Assembly: GCF_027922305.1 (NCBI RefSeq)
Contig: NZ_BSFK01000010.1
Location: 186,001 to 250,000, forward strand
Length of the DNA: 64,000 nucleotides
Direction of reading: 5' to 3'
From: Methylopila jiangsuensis
GTDB taxonomy: Bacteria > Pseudomonadota > Alphaproteobacteria > Rhizobiales > Methylopilaceae
In this document: positions 9,901 through 16,996 of the stretch, one piece after another
Layout: every line of letters starts with the position of its first letter
Numbering within the stretch: the first letter of the stretch is position 1
Made by a program: the position numbers and the translations under genes
Notes under the pieces: model-generated
The model's input: only the letters and a program-made list of their open reading frames with translations
Databases searched by the model: none
What the model was told of the DNA's origin: nothing

Positions 9901-11828
9901 GGCTCGCCGAGCGCCGGCGTCGGGCCTGCCAGCTGTCGTCCCATCTCGCGGCGCACGCGCTGCGCGACATCCTGGCCCGCGATCTGATGCGGGAGGCGCG
10001 CGAACAGGGCGCCTATTTCAAAGCGGCCCTCGAAGATCTCCGCGCCCGGCGACCGATCATCCGCGAGATCCGGGGCGAAGGGCTGCTTCTGACCATCGAG
10101 CTCGATCTTTCCGGTTTCCCCGCCTTCGTCCAGCAGAGCTTCGGCTATCTGCTTTGGGGCAGCCTGATGCGGGATCCCGAAGGCGGCGTCGCCGTCGTCG
10201 TCTGCCCGCTGCACAACGCCTGCCTTCGGTTCGCGCCGCCGCTCACGATCAGCAGGACCGAGATCGACCTCATCATCGGCGCGCTGGACCGCGCTCTGGC
10301 CGCCGGACCGGCGGGCGTGCTGAGCGGCTGCGCCAGCTACTGCGAGCAGCGAGGCGACATGAAGACCGCAAGCTTCCTCAACAGGCTGAGCGCGGAGAGC
10401 GCGGCGAAAGGCGAGGCGTCCGGACCGGCGGCGGGGACGAAAGGGCGCTCCGCGGGCAGGCGGGATTTTCGCGTCTGCATCATCGGCGCGGGCGTCGCGG
10501 GCATCTCCATGGCCAAAGCGCTCAAGGACAAGAACATTCGGTTCGACTGCTATGAAAAGCGCGAACATCTGGGCGGAATCTGGGCCTACGACGCTGACCG
10601 CAAGCATACGTCCACCTGGGCGAACCTGAACATGAACACCCCGAAAGGGCATTACCAGTTCGCAGACATGCCCATGCCGCAGGATTATCCGGATTATCCG
10701 TCCCGCCAGCAGGTGCAGGACTACCTGGAGGCCTACGCCGACCGGAATGATCTAAGGGAGCACATTCATCTTGGCTGCGGCGTCCGCCGCGCCGAGCGGC
10801 GGACGGATGGGGTTTGGGAGGTGACGCTGGACGACGGCGACACGCGGGAGTTCGACGCGCTCGCCGTCGCCAACGGGCATCACAACCAGCCGGCGGTTCC
10901 CGAGTTCGACGTCAGCCGCTTCACCGGAACGGTGTCGCATTCGCAGCATTACCGCAGCCGGCACGAATACCGGGATCAGCGGGTGATGGTGGTTGGAATC
11001 GGCAACAGCGGGTCGCAGATCGCGGTGGACGTCAGTCATGACGCGGCCATGACGTATCTCGCCGTGCGGAGAGGCGTCTACGTGCTTCCCCACTACCTGT
11101 TCGGGATGCGGATCGACAAGGCGCTCGGCCCCCTCAATTCATGGTGGGTGAAGAAGCTTCTTCCCTATCCGCTTCACGAAATACTTCTGACGACCACCTA
11201 CAACCTCTTTATCGCCAGACACCGCAGTCTGGGCATGCCACGCCCCGACCACTGGATGATGTCCTGCCTGCCGACGATGTCGGAGAATCTTCCCAATCGC
11301 ATCGGCGACGGAAAGCTCAAGATCGTCACGGGCGTCGACCGGGTCGAGGGCAGGACGGTCCACCTCGCCGGCGGAGACCGGATCGAAGTGGACGCGATCA
11401 TCTACTCCACCGGCTACAGAACGAGCTTTCCCTTCCTGGATGACGGCGTCATCGACGCCTCGGACAACACTATTCAGCTCTACAAGAGGATTTTTCATCC
11501 CGGCATAGACAATATTGTCTTCATAGGACTTTTCCAGGCCATCACCTGGGGGTTCCTTGATATCATGGAGAGGCAAAGCCAGCTCGCGGCGCAGTATTTT
11601 TCCGGCGAATACGCGCTTCCGAGCGCGGAGCGGCAGATGGAGGACATCGCCGCCGAGCGCAAGCGGATCGAACGCGAGTATGTTCCGACCCTGCGCAATC
11701 AATACTACCTGCATGGCCCGACCTACATGCGCGACCTGAGCCTGGAGATGCGCCGCGGCCGCAGGCGCACGCAGGGCGCGGCGGAGCGCGCGCCGCTGTC
11801 CTTCCTCAGTTTCGCCGGGAGCCGCTGA
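6918..11828 (+). CDS. ACP / alpha-beta hydrolase / tandem pseudo-aminotransferase / FMO fusion protein
   Basis: A 1636-residue protein with an unusual domain order. ACP: GLDSI with carrier Ser81. Alpha/beta hydrolase (about 205-445): nucleophile Ser297 in GYSFGG, an SADRD acid region and His416 in DAGH. First aminotransferase-like fold (about 450-700), short and divergent. Second class III aminotransferase-like fold (about 710-1140): PLP-ring Asp938 in VDETQT is kept. At the position of the Schiff-base lysine (D-I-V-x-L-A-K in active enzymes) the first fold has Glu643 and the second Thr966, so neither should form an internal aldimine. C-terminal FMO (about 1180-1600): GAGVAG, FTGTVSHSQHY, GIGNSG and STGY, all intact. 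The ATG at 6918 is chosen because GGAGAG sits 8 bases upstream; TTG 6897 and ATG 6900 are in-frame alternatives. The ACP can complete the module begun by the KS ending upstream, and the hydrolase may act as an in-line esterase or thioesterase. The role of the dead folds is unknown. Confidence 0.9.
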   Translation: MVKMDPITPERNVNSGADALSVDEALALLERLDDVEGRSSAEAGLKARVSQDLGQLLVSVLKLQLQDLSPDKSWMDYGLDSIASTELATAFTEKFKISLPPTIFFEFQNLATFTEYLATSYGPELENIYRHQPLRLVAAATPGTASADAPEPAPAAPDRAASIEDLWAAAPASPEASFAVSAPMEPAADEIASREPFVAAATVHDFPRPGGGRLECAVYGEGEPVLLLGGLVMHFSVMWRLQLEAWGADRRLIMMHMPGCGGATLYDGVTLDSLADDAAALLDALGVAGPVPVLGYSFGGVLAQAFALRHRARCSRLAICVSASSSEGADDFSTLMRELQKSPRFMELNRGWPMSALPTYGRVATGFDFRARLSALDLPALVVSADRDRYMTSAHAAETAARLPNARTRAFPDAGHLVGFTHHRAFNEAVLEFWREETVPHDGASGTAVYAPASDDTLQALEDYVRAGDQGHAILLSPDVAQAALLLDIGLNAGKPEPQRYRSFFLTSQEEALDAAIRFARHLARNRSGGADGRTVMIDPSGVWERRFNPVGGPAAEALTPGVEIVASLAAARSALAEGAGAAALVFVATQEAQPDDLARFVGLARSCSAAAILVDRDGPGVAPSDWLSFRSATACDIVVLGESVSGAQAPSGAMATRDAIGNPWAMTPNEGYVRHPMANLGFASRAILDHLRRTIAVTDDQARNLRRIRRDPEANHAAHLSHGNGGYARVARMHGFDARFYEGRGSRSRVIPAEGGPSREIVDCLSNVGSCPRGLNPLDVIDAVARGHDRDHDYWGDLRAALCELTGFDDALPAASHVAALDAGVALALAASRGRTKIVAFSGGAAFSLASAAVAHDPLFDSFRAPFQPVYPHVAFIDPGAADAGAKLEAELASGDVALVWLETLQVEGNATRPLPADLVETVERLRGAGGYLVGVDETQTAFWTGRPLHSETLSPRPDIVVLGTAVTDGLLPMGVVLGRSEVFARAETAGGGWLAERRRRACQLSSHLAAHALRDILARDLMREAREQGAYFKAALEDLRARRPIIREIRGEGLLLTIELDLSGFPAFVQQSFGYLLWGSLMRDPEGGVAVVVCPLHNACLRFAPPLTISRTEIDLIIGALDRALAAGPAGVLSGCASYCEQRGDMKTASFLNRLSAESAAKGEASGPAAGTKGRSAGRRDFRVCIIGAGVAGISMAKALKDKNIRFDCYEKREHLGGIWAYDADRKHTSTWANLNMNTPKGHYQFADMPMPQDYPDYPSRQQVQDYLEAYADRNDLREHIHLGCGVRRAERRTDGVWEVTLDDGDTREFDALAVANGHHNQPAVPEFDVSRFTGTVSHSQHYRSRHEYRDQRVMVVGIGNSGSQIAVDVSHDAAMTYLAVRRGVYVLPHYLFGMRIDKALGPLNSWWVKKLLPYPLHEILLTTTYNLFIARHRSLGMPRPDHWMMSCLPTMSENLPNRIGDGKLKIVTGVDRVEGRTVHLAGGDRIEVDAIIYSTGYRTSFPFLDDGVIDASDNTIQLYKRIFHPGIDNIVFIGLFQAITWGFLDIMERQSQLAAQYFSGEYALPSAERQMEDIAAERKRIEREYVPTLRNQYYLHGPTYMRDLSLEMRRGRRRTQGAAERAPLSFLSFAGSR

Positions 11829-11859
11829 TGTCGGCCGCGCTCGCCAAGGGGGGACCGGC

Positions 11860-14793
11860 ATGACCGCCGCCCGCGCATTCGCTCGGGGCGGGCTCGCCCC
11901 CATGGCCATCGTCGGCATGCATGGCCGGTTTCCGGGCGCGCCCGATCTCGCGGCTTTCTGGGACAACCTGGAGGCCGGGCGCGACGTGATCGGCCGTGTT
12001 CCTTCCGACCGCTGGGATTGGCGCGCCGTACACGGAACGCGATCCGGGGACGGCGAGACGTCCTACTCCAGCTGGGGAGGCTTCGCCGATCATGTGGACT
12101 GTTTCGACGGGGGCTTTTTCGGCCTGCTGCCGAAGGAGGTCCAGAGCATGGATCCCCAGCAGCGGCTTTTTCTTCAGACGGCGCACAACGCGCTGGAGGA
12201 CGCCGGGATCGGCCCGCGGAGCCTCGCCGGACGCAAGGTGGGCGTGTTCGTCGGCGTCGGCAACGCGGATTACCCGGCGCTCATGCGGGAGCACGGCGCG
12301 GAGATCGACGCCTACCGCGGCACGGGCATGGCGCTGACAGCCATTGCAAATCGCATCTCCTACCTGTTCGACCTCCGTGGACCGAGCAGCGTCGTCGACA
12401 CCGCCTGTTCGGGCTCGCTCGTGGCGCTTCACCGCGCCGTGACCTCGCTGCGCGAAGGCGAATGCGAGCTCGCGATCGTGGGGGGCGTCAATCTTCTGCT
12501 CGGGCCGGAGCTCTACGTGGCCTTCTCCAAGGCCGAAATGCTCAGCCCGACGGGGCGTTGCCGCGCTTTCGACGCCGCCGCCGACGGCTATGTGCGCGGC
12601 GAGGGGGTCGCGGCGGTGGTCGTGCGCCCGCTGGAGGCGGCTCTCGACGCCGGCGACTACGTCTACGCCGTGGTGGAGGCCGTAGCCGAGAACCATGGCG
12701 GCCGGGCGCACGGCTTCACCGCGCCCAATCCCTCCGCGCAGGCGGATGTCATCGCCGATGCCTGGCGCAAGGCGGGACGGCCCTTGAGCGAGGCCGCCTT
12801 CGTCGAGACCCATGGCACCGGAACGCCCCTCGGCGATCCGATCGAGATCGAAGGTCTGAAGCTCGCTCTGGCGCGATCGTCTCCGTCGCGTCGGGAAACG
12901 ATTTCTCTGGGCAGCCTGAAGAGCCAGATCGGCCATCTGGAGGCCGCCGCGGGGATCGCCTCGCTGATCAAGGCGGCGCTGTCGCTGCAGCGAGGGCGGC
13001 TGCCGGCCAACATGCATCATGACCGGCTCAATCCGCGGATCGATCTTGACGGCGCTCCCTTCCGCGTCGCGAGCCGCGAGACCGCGCTGAACAGGCTCGG
13101 CGATGAGCCGCTCGCGGCGGGCGTCAGCTCCTTCGGCTTCGGCGGCGTGAACGCCCACGCGGTTCTGAGGGAGTTCCGCGCCCCGCGTGGAGCAGACGGA
13201 CAGAAGGAGCGCGACCGCCGCCCGTTTCTGATCGCGCTCTCGGGAAAGGACGCCGCCGGCCTCAGGGCCCGAGCGGCCCAGCTGGTCGCGACGCTTCGCG
13301 CCGTCCCCGGAGCCTCCGAGCGCGAGCGCATCGCGCGCCTGCTGGGCGAGGCGCTTGCGCTGGACGTCTCGGGGGACACGCCGCTCGCCGCGGCCGGCGT
13401 GACGCCCGGGCGCCTGTCCGCGGCGCTGGAGCAGGCGGGGCGGAGCATCGGCGCGCCGGTGGATCTGGAGACCGTTCGCGATTGCGTCACGTTCGACGAC
13501 CTCTGCGCCGCCATCGCTGCGCGCGGGCCGGTCCCCGGCGCGGAGACGGAGGATGGCGAGACGGCGCGCCTGCTTTGCGCGGCCGCTCTGCCCGCCGCGG
13601 ATGTCGCCGCGCTCGATCTCGCGCGCCTGTCGCGGGCGCTCCTGTTCGGACGTGACGCCATGAGCGAGCGTCTCGCGCTGGTGGCGGGCGACACGGCCGA
13701 ACTTGTGGAGGCGCTGTCCTGCTTTCTCGCGGCGCCGGCGTCCGACGGCCCGTGGGTCCGCTCCTCCGTCCGCGGTCGGGGCGAGACGGTCGCGCGGCCT
13801 GAGGCGCTGGCGTCGGAGGCGAGCGCGGACGATCTCTGGCGCTGGGCCCGGTACTGGGCGGCGGTCAGGACGCCGGACATCGCCTGGCCGGAGCTGTATC
13901 CCGATCTGCCGCTCCCGCCGAAGACGCCTCTGCCGGCCTACCCGTTCGCCCTTCGGCGCGTCTGGTACCGCGCGCGAGACCGGAGCGGCGCAGGGCGCGA
14001 GGCGCCGCCATCGTCCCCGGCCGTCCTTCGCGAACGGACGCCGGAACAGGGCTCCATCCACGCGGCCTGGCGGGAGTGCTGGGCCGCCGCCGTGCGGCCG
14101 CTGCCCTCGTCTCTGACCGCCGCGCCGACCCTGATCGATCGGCTGGCCGCGCGCGGAGGCGTCGTCGCGCTGTCCGAGGTCCTGCTGGCGCGCCCGGCCG
14201 ACTTCAGCGGCGAAGCGATCGTGCGCGAGGCGGCCACGGAGCGGGTGGCGCAATGCGTCGCTCCGGGATCTGCGCCCTGGGCGGCCCTCGAGGCGAGGAT
14301 GGCGGACGGCCCCGCCCTGGCGATGGAGACGCCCCGGTCGGATCCGATCGGTTCGATCTCCGGCGCCGACTTCTACGGGTTGTGCTCCGCGGCGGGCGTT
14401 GCGCCGGGGCAGCGCCATCGCCCGGTCCGACAGGTTCGCATAGGGCGCGACACGCTCGAGTTCGAGCTTGATCTGCGACCTGCCCGCGACGCGTCCTTCT
14501 GGACGCAGCTGACCGTTACGGCGACGCTCGGCGCCGCATGGCTGCTGGATCCGGCGCTGTCGGCGGACGCGCTCCCGCTGCCCTGGCGGGTCCGCTCCCT
14601 GCGCTTCGATTCCGCGGCCTCGGAGCCGGTCGCGCGGATGTCTTTCGTCCGAAGCGGACGCGACGCCGTCGCCTTCGCCGCGCTCGGCGCGTCTGGCGCT
14701 CAGGTCCTGACGGTGGGCGAATGGGCGACGCGCCGTTTCGCCCTGCCGCGGCGGCCTGTGGCCGGGGCGGAGATCCACAGGATCGCGTCGTGA
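11860..14793 (+). CDS. Ketosynthase protein with degenerate ACP- and DH-like segments
   Basis: A 977-residue trans-AT type PKS component. The N-terminal KS (about 8-430) is intact: Cys in DTACSGS, His in ETHGTGT and His in KSQIGH (normally KSNIGH), plus the SSFGFGGVNAH end motif. About residues 475-545 read like an ACP in helix pattern, but where GxDSL should be there is AAGVTPGRL, so no phosphopantetheine serine is present. A typical trans-AT post-KS linker follows, ending in PAYPFALRRVWY (about 690). The last 200 residues look like a double-hotdog DH, but the LDxxxQ motif is replaced by TLGAAW and no HxxxGxxxxP is seen, so I call it degenerate. The ATG at 11860 has a GGGGGGA Shine-Dalgarno. 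It may accept and pass on the chain oxidised by the preceding proteins; this is inference. Confidence 0.88.
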   Translation: MTAARAFARGGLAPMAIVGMHGRFPGAPDLAAFWDNLEAGRDVIGRVPSDRWDWRAVHGTRSGDGETSYSSWGGFADHVDCFDGGFFGLLPKEVQSMDPQQRLFLQTAHNALEDAGIGPRSLAGRKVGVFVGVGNADYPALMREHGAEIDAYRGTGMALTAIANRISYLFDLRGPSSVVDTACSGSLVALHRAVTSLREGECELAIVGGVNLLLGPELYVAFSKAEMLSPTGRCRAFDAAADGYVRGEGVAAVVVRPLEAALDAGDYVYAVVEAVAENHGGRAHGFTAPNPSAQADVIADAWRKAGRPLSEAAFVETHGTGTPLGDPIEIEGLKLALARSSPSRRETISLGSLKSQIGHLEAAAGIASLIKAALSLQRGRLPANMHHDRLNPRIDLDGAPFRVASRETALNRLGDEPLAAGVSSFGFGGVNAHAVLREFRAPRGADGQKERDRRPFLIALSGKDAAGLRARAAQLVATLRAVPGASERERIARLLGEALALDVSGDTPLAAAGVTPGRLSAALEQAGRSIGAPVDLETVRDCVTFDDLCAAIAARGPVPGAETEDGETARLLCAAALPAADVAALDLARLSRALLFGRDAMSERLALVAGDTAELVEALSCFLAAPASDGPWVRSSVRGRGETVARPEALASEASADDLWRWARYWAAVRTPDIAWPELYPDLPLPPKTPLPAYPFALRRVWYRARDRSGAGREAPPSSPAVLRERTPEQGSIHAAWRECWAAAVRPLPSSLTAAPTLIDRLAARGGVVALSEVLLARPADFSGEAIVREAATERVAQCVAPGSAPWAALEARMADGPALAMETPRSDPIGSISGADFYGLCSAAGVAPGQRHRPVRQVRIGRDTLEFELDLRPARDASFWTQLTVTATLGAAWLLDPALSADALPLPWRVRSLRFDSAASEPVARMSFVRSGRDAVAFAALGASGAQVLTVGEWATRRFALPRRPVAGAEIHRIAS

Positions 14794-16688
14794 GGGCGGC
14801 GCTCTTCTCCGGGCAGGGCGCGCAGCGGCGCGGCATGGGCGGGGAGCTGTTCGCGCGCTTTCCCGATCAGGTGAGGATCGCCGACAGGACGCTCGGTTAC
14901 AGCGTGGCCGAACTGTGCCTGGAAGACCCCCGCGACGAGCTTTCGCGCACGGCCTTCACCCAGCCGGCGATCTATGTGGTTTCCGTGCTCGCCTATCTGC
15001 AGGACGCGGACGTCCACGGCGCGCCCGCCTTTGTGGCCGGACACAGCGTCGGCGAATACGCCGCGCTGACGGCCGCGGGCGTGTTCGATTTCGAGACCGG
15101 GCTGCGCCTTGTCCAGCGCCGGGCGGCGCTCATGGCCCGCGCCGACGGGGGCGGCCTCACGGCGGTCGTCGGCGCTTCTCCGGCTGAGGTCGAGGAGATG
15201 CTGCGTCTCCCCGAACTCGCCGAACTGGAGGCCGCGAATTTCAACACGCCGACCCAGACGGTGGTCGGCGGGCCTCGCGCGGCGCTCGAACGCCTGGAGC
15301 GACGCTGCGCCGAGATGGGCCGGCGCGCCGTGCGGCTCAATGTGAGCGGCGCCTTTCACACCGGCGCCATGCGGACGGCCGCCGCTGCGTTCGCCGACGT
15401 CGTCCGCTTGGTCCCCTTCGCGCCGCCTCGGATCCCGGTGGCGCTCAACCTGACGGGCGAACTTCACGCCGGCGAAGACCTGCGCGACGTGCTGTCGAGG
15501 CATATCGCGAGCCCCGTGCGCTGGAGCGGCTGCGTCGGGGCTCTGCTGCGGGCGGGGGCGAGCGTGTTCGTCGAGTTTCCCGGCGCGGGCGTTCTCTCCC
15601 GGATGACGGAGGAGATCCGGAGGACGGCGCCCCCGGCCGCGCGGCGGGCGGAAGGCCCGCTCGGGCGTCCTCTGGTCGCCGGTTCGCTCGGGCGCGGGAT
15701 GGCCGGACCGGAGATGGTGGGCGCCCTGGCGCGGGCGGACGTCACGGCGTTTCTCGACGGCGAGGGCGTCCCTGACGACCGTCTGGAAGCGGAGCTGCAG
15801 GAGCTTCTGCGCGACCCGGCGCTTGCGCCGCGCGTCGGGGCCTCGCTCGCTCTGACGCTGCGGCGCGACGATGAGCGGCGGCGCGCCGATCTGTTCATCC
15901 GCGTGGGGGTGCAGAACCTCGAGCTTCGGGGATACGAGCGGCCGTCGGATGCGGTCAGGCGCTATCGGGCTTCGGCCTCCGACGGACGCGCCCGGCGGCT
16001 TTTCGTGCGGACGGACCGCCCCGAGGCGGTCGACGGCTTCCTCGACGCGGAGGCGGAGGATGGGCGGCCTTTCGTGGCGGCGATCTGCGTCGAAGCCGGT
16101 CTCTGGCGCGCGCAGGAGGGGAATCCGGAGGCCGCTCTCCGTCGAGCCGTGGAGCGACGCGCGGCGGCGCGGCGGCTTGGCCGTCCGGAGGGCGGCGTGC
16201 TCATCGGAGCGGCCGCGCGGATCGATGACCCGCGGGCGGCGGAGGAGGCCTTCGCCGCGGGTTGCGACTTCGTCGCCGCCGGCGCCGTGATGCTGCTGGC
16301 GGACGAGGCGCGCCTTGACGGCGACGTCCGGGCGGCGGCGCGCGATGCGGGCGCGGGAAGGGTCGCGCTGTGTCCCGACGGCTGGCTGCCGGGGCTCGCC
16401 ACACAGACCCTCGCGTGGAGTCCGGACGAGACGTCCGTCGCCGAGCTGCGCCGCCTGCAGGCGCTTTACCTTCGCGCGCCGACCGAACGGCGCGGCGACC
16501 GGGCGACGCTGCGCGAGGCCATGACGGACCTCGCCGGCCGGTTGATCCCGTGCGATCCGGCGTTCGACGCCGCACGCGCCTGGATCGCGGCGGAGGCGAC
16601 GAAGGGGCCGCTCTCCGCCGCGCGCATCGCCCACATGCTGCTGACGCCGTTCCTCGCGGGGCGGCCCAACGAGGGAGGACGACCGTGA
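14790..16688 (+). CDS. Discrete (trans) malonyl-acyltransferase fused to a PfaD-like enoylreductase remnant
   Basis: A 632-residue protein. The first 300 residues are an acyltransferase of FabD type: FSGQGAQ at the N terminus, nucleophile Ser in GHSVGEYAA (about 86-94), catalytic His in SGAFHTGAM (about 190), a pattern usual for malonyl-specific trans-ATs. It should load malonyl units on the AT-less modules. From about residue 350 the sequence follows PfaD/FabK flavin enoylreductases in pieces: an RADLFIRVGVQNLELRGY strand-helix, RLFVRTDRPEAVDGFL, and the barrel end GGVLIGAAARIDDPRAAEEAF followed by CDFVAAGAVM. The family's ADSGGHTDNRP segment is not recognisable and the N-terminal half of the barrel is short, so reductase activity is doubtful. 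The start is GTG at 14790, overlapping the previous stop as GTGA, because AT homology begins right there. AT-ER fusions are common in trans-AT clusters; a damaged ER part is less so. Confidence 0.9.
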   Translation: MRAALFSGQGAQRRGMGGELFARFPDQVRIADRTLGYSVAELCLEDPRDELSRTAFTQPAIYVVSVLAYLQDADVHGAPAFVAGHSVGEYAALTAAGVFDFETGLRLVQRRAALMARADGGGLTAVVGASPAEVEEMLRLPELAELEAANFNTPTQTVVGGPRAALERLERRCAEMGRRAVRLNVSGAFHTGAMRTAAAAFADVVRLVPFAPPRIPVALNLTGELHAGEDLRDVLSRHIASPVRWSGCVGALLRAGASVFVEFPGAGVLSRMTEEIRRTAPPAARRAEGPLGRPLVAGSLGRGMAGPEMVGALARADVTAFLDGEGVPDDRLEAELQELLRDPALAPRVGASLALTLRRDDERRRADLFIRVGVQNLELRGYERPSDAVRRYRASASDGRARRLFVRTDRPEAVDGFLDAEAEDGRPFVAAICVEAGLWRAQEGNPEAALRRAVERRAAARRLGRPEGGVLIGAAARIDDPRAAEEAFAAGCDFVAAGAVMLLADEARLDGDVRAAARDAGAGRVALCPDGWLPGLATQTLAWSPDETSVAELRRLQALYLRAPTERRGDRATLREAMTDLAGRLIPCDPAFDAARAWIAAEATKGPLSAARIAHMLLTPFLAGRPNEGGRP

Positions 16689-16951
16689 CCCTGCACAGCG
16701 TCGAGGCCATCGAAGATTATATCGCCGACTATATAGGGCGGGAGCTTTTCATCTCGCCATCAGAAATAGATTTCAGTGAACCCTTTGGCTCATTCGGAAT
16801 GAGCTCCATGTCGGGTGTAAAACTTATTGGTTTGCTTGAAGACAAGATCGGCGTGCGCATAAATCCGACCCTGATATTTTCAAATCCAACCATAGAAAGT
16901 CTGGCGAAAAAATTATTTGAGATGAAAGTGTCAAATGCCGTGATGACATGA
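16685..16951 (+). CDS. Discrete acyl carrier protein
   Basis: An 88-residue carrier protein. The segment FGSFGMSSMSGVKL corresponds to the GxDSL phosphopantetheine site; the second Ser of GMSS is the attachment residue, with Ser instead of the usual Asp before it. Helix pattern and the final PTIESLAKKLFE are typical of ACPs. The GTG start at 16685 overlaps the stop of the acyltransferase gene (GTGA), suggesting translational coupling. The coding sequence after about 16730 is much more AT-rich than its neighbours. It directly precedes the FAAL gene, so the likely job is to receive the acyl group from the FAAL as starter or side-chain carrier; loading by the upstream AT is an alternative. Confidence 0.88.
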   Translation: MTLHSVEAIEDYIADYIGRELFISPSEIDFSEPFGSFGMSSMSGVKLIGLLEDKIGVRINPTLIFSNPTIESLAKKLFEMKVSNAVMT

Positions 16952-16996
16952 TGGTTTTGTAGAAGTTGAATTGCGAATAAGAGCGGGGAGAATAAG

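Noticed and set aside
7000-10340. Working transaminase for amine introduction in the fusion protein
   Set aside because: Neither fold has the Schiff-base lysine at the usual place, so I do not claim transamination.
11806-14778. A nearly 1000-codon open frame on the minus strand opposite the KS gene, and similar long frames at 684-2834 (-) and 28355-32080 (+)
   Set aside because: Arg-, Gly- and His-rich translations without domains, lying exactly opposite real genes; these are artefacts of high GC content.
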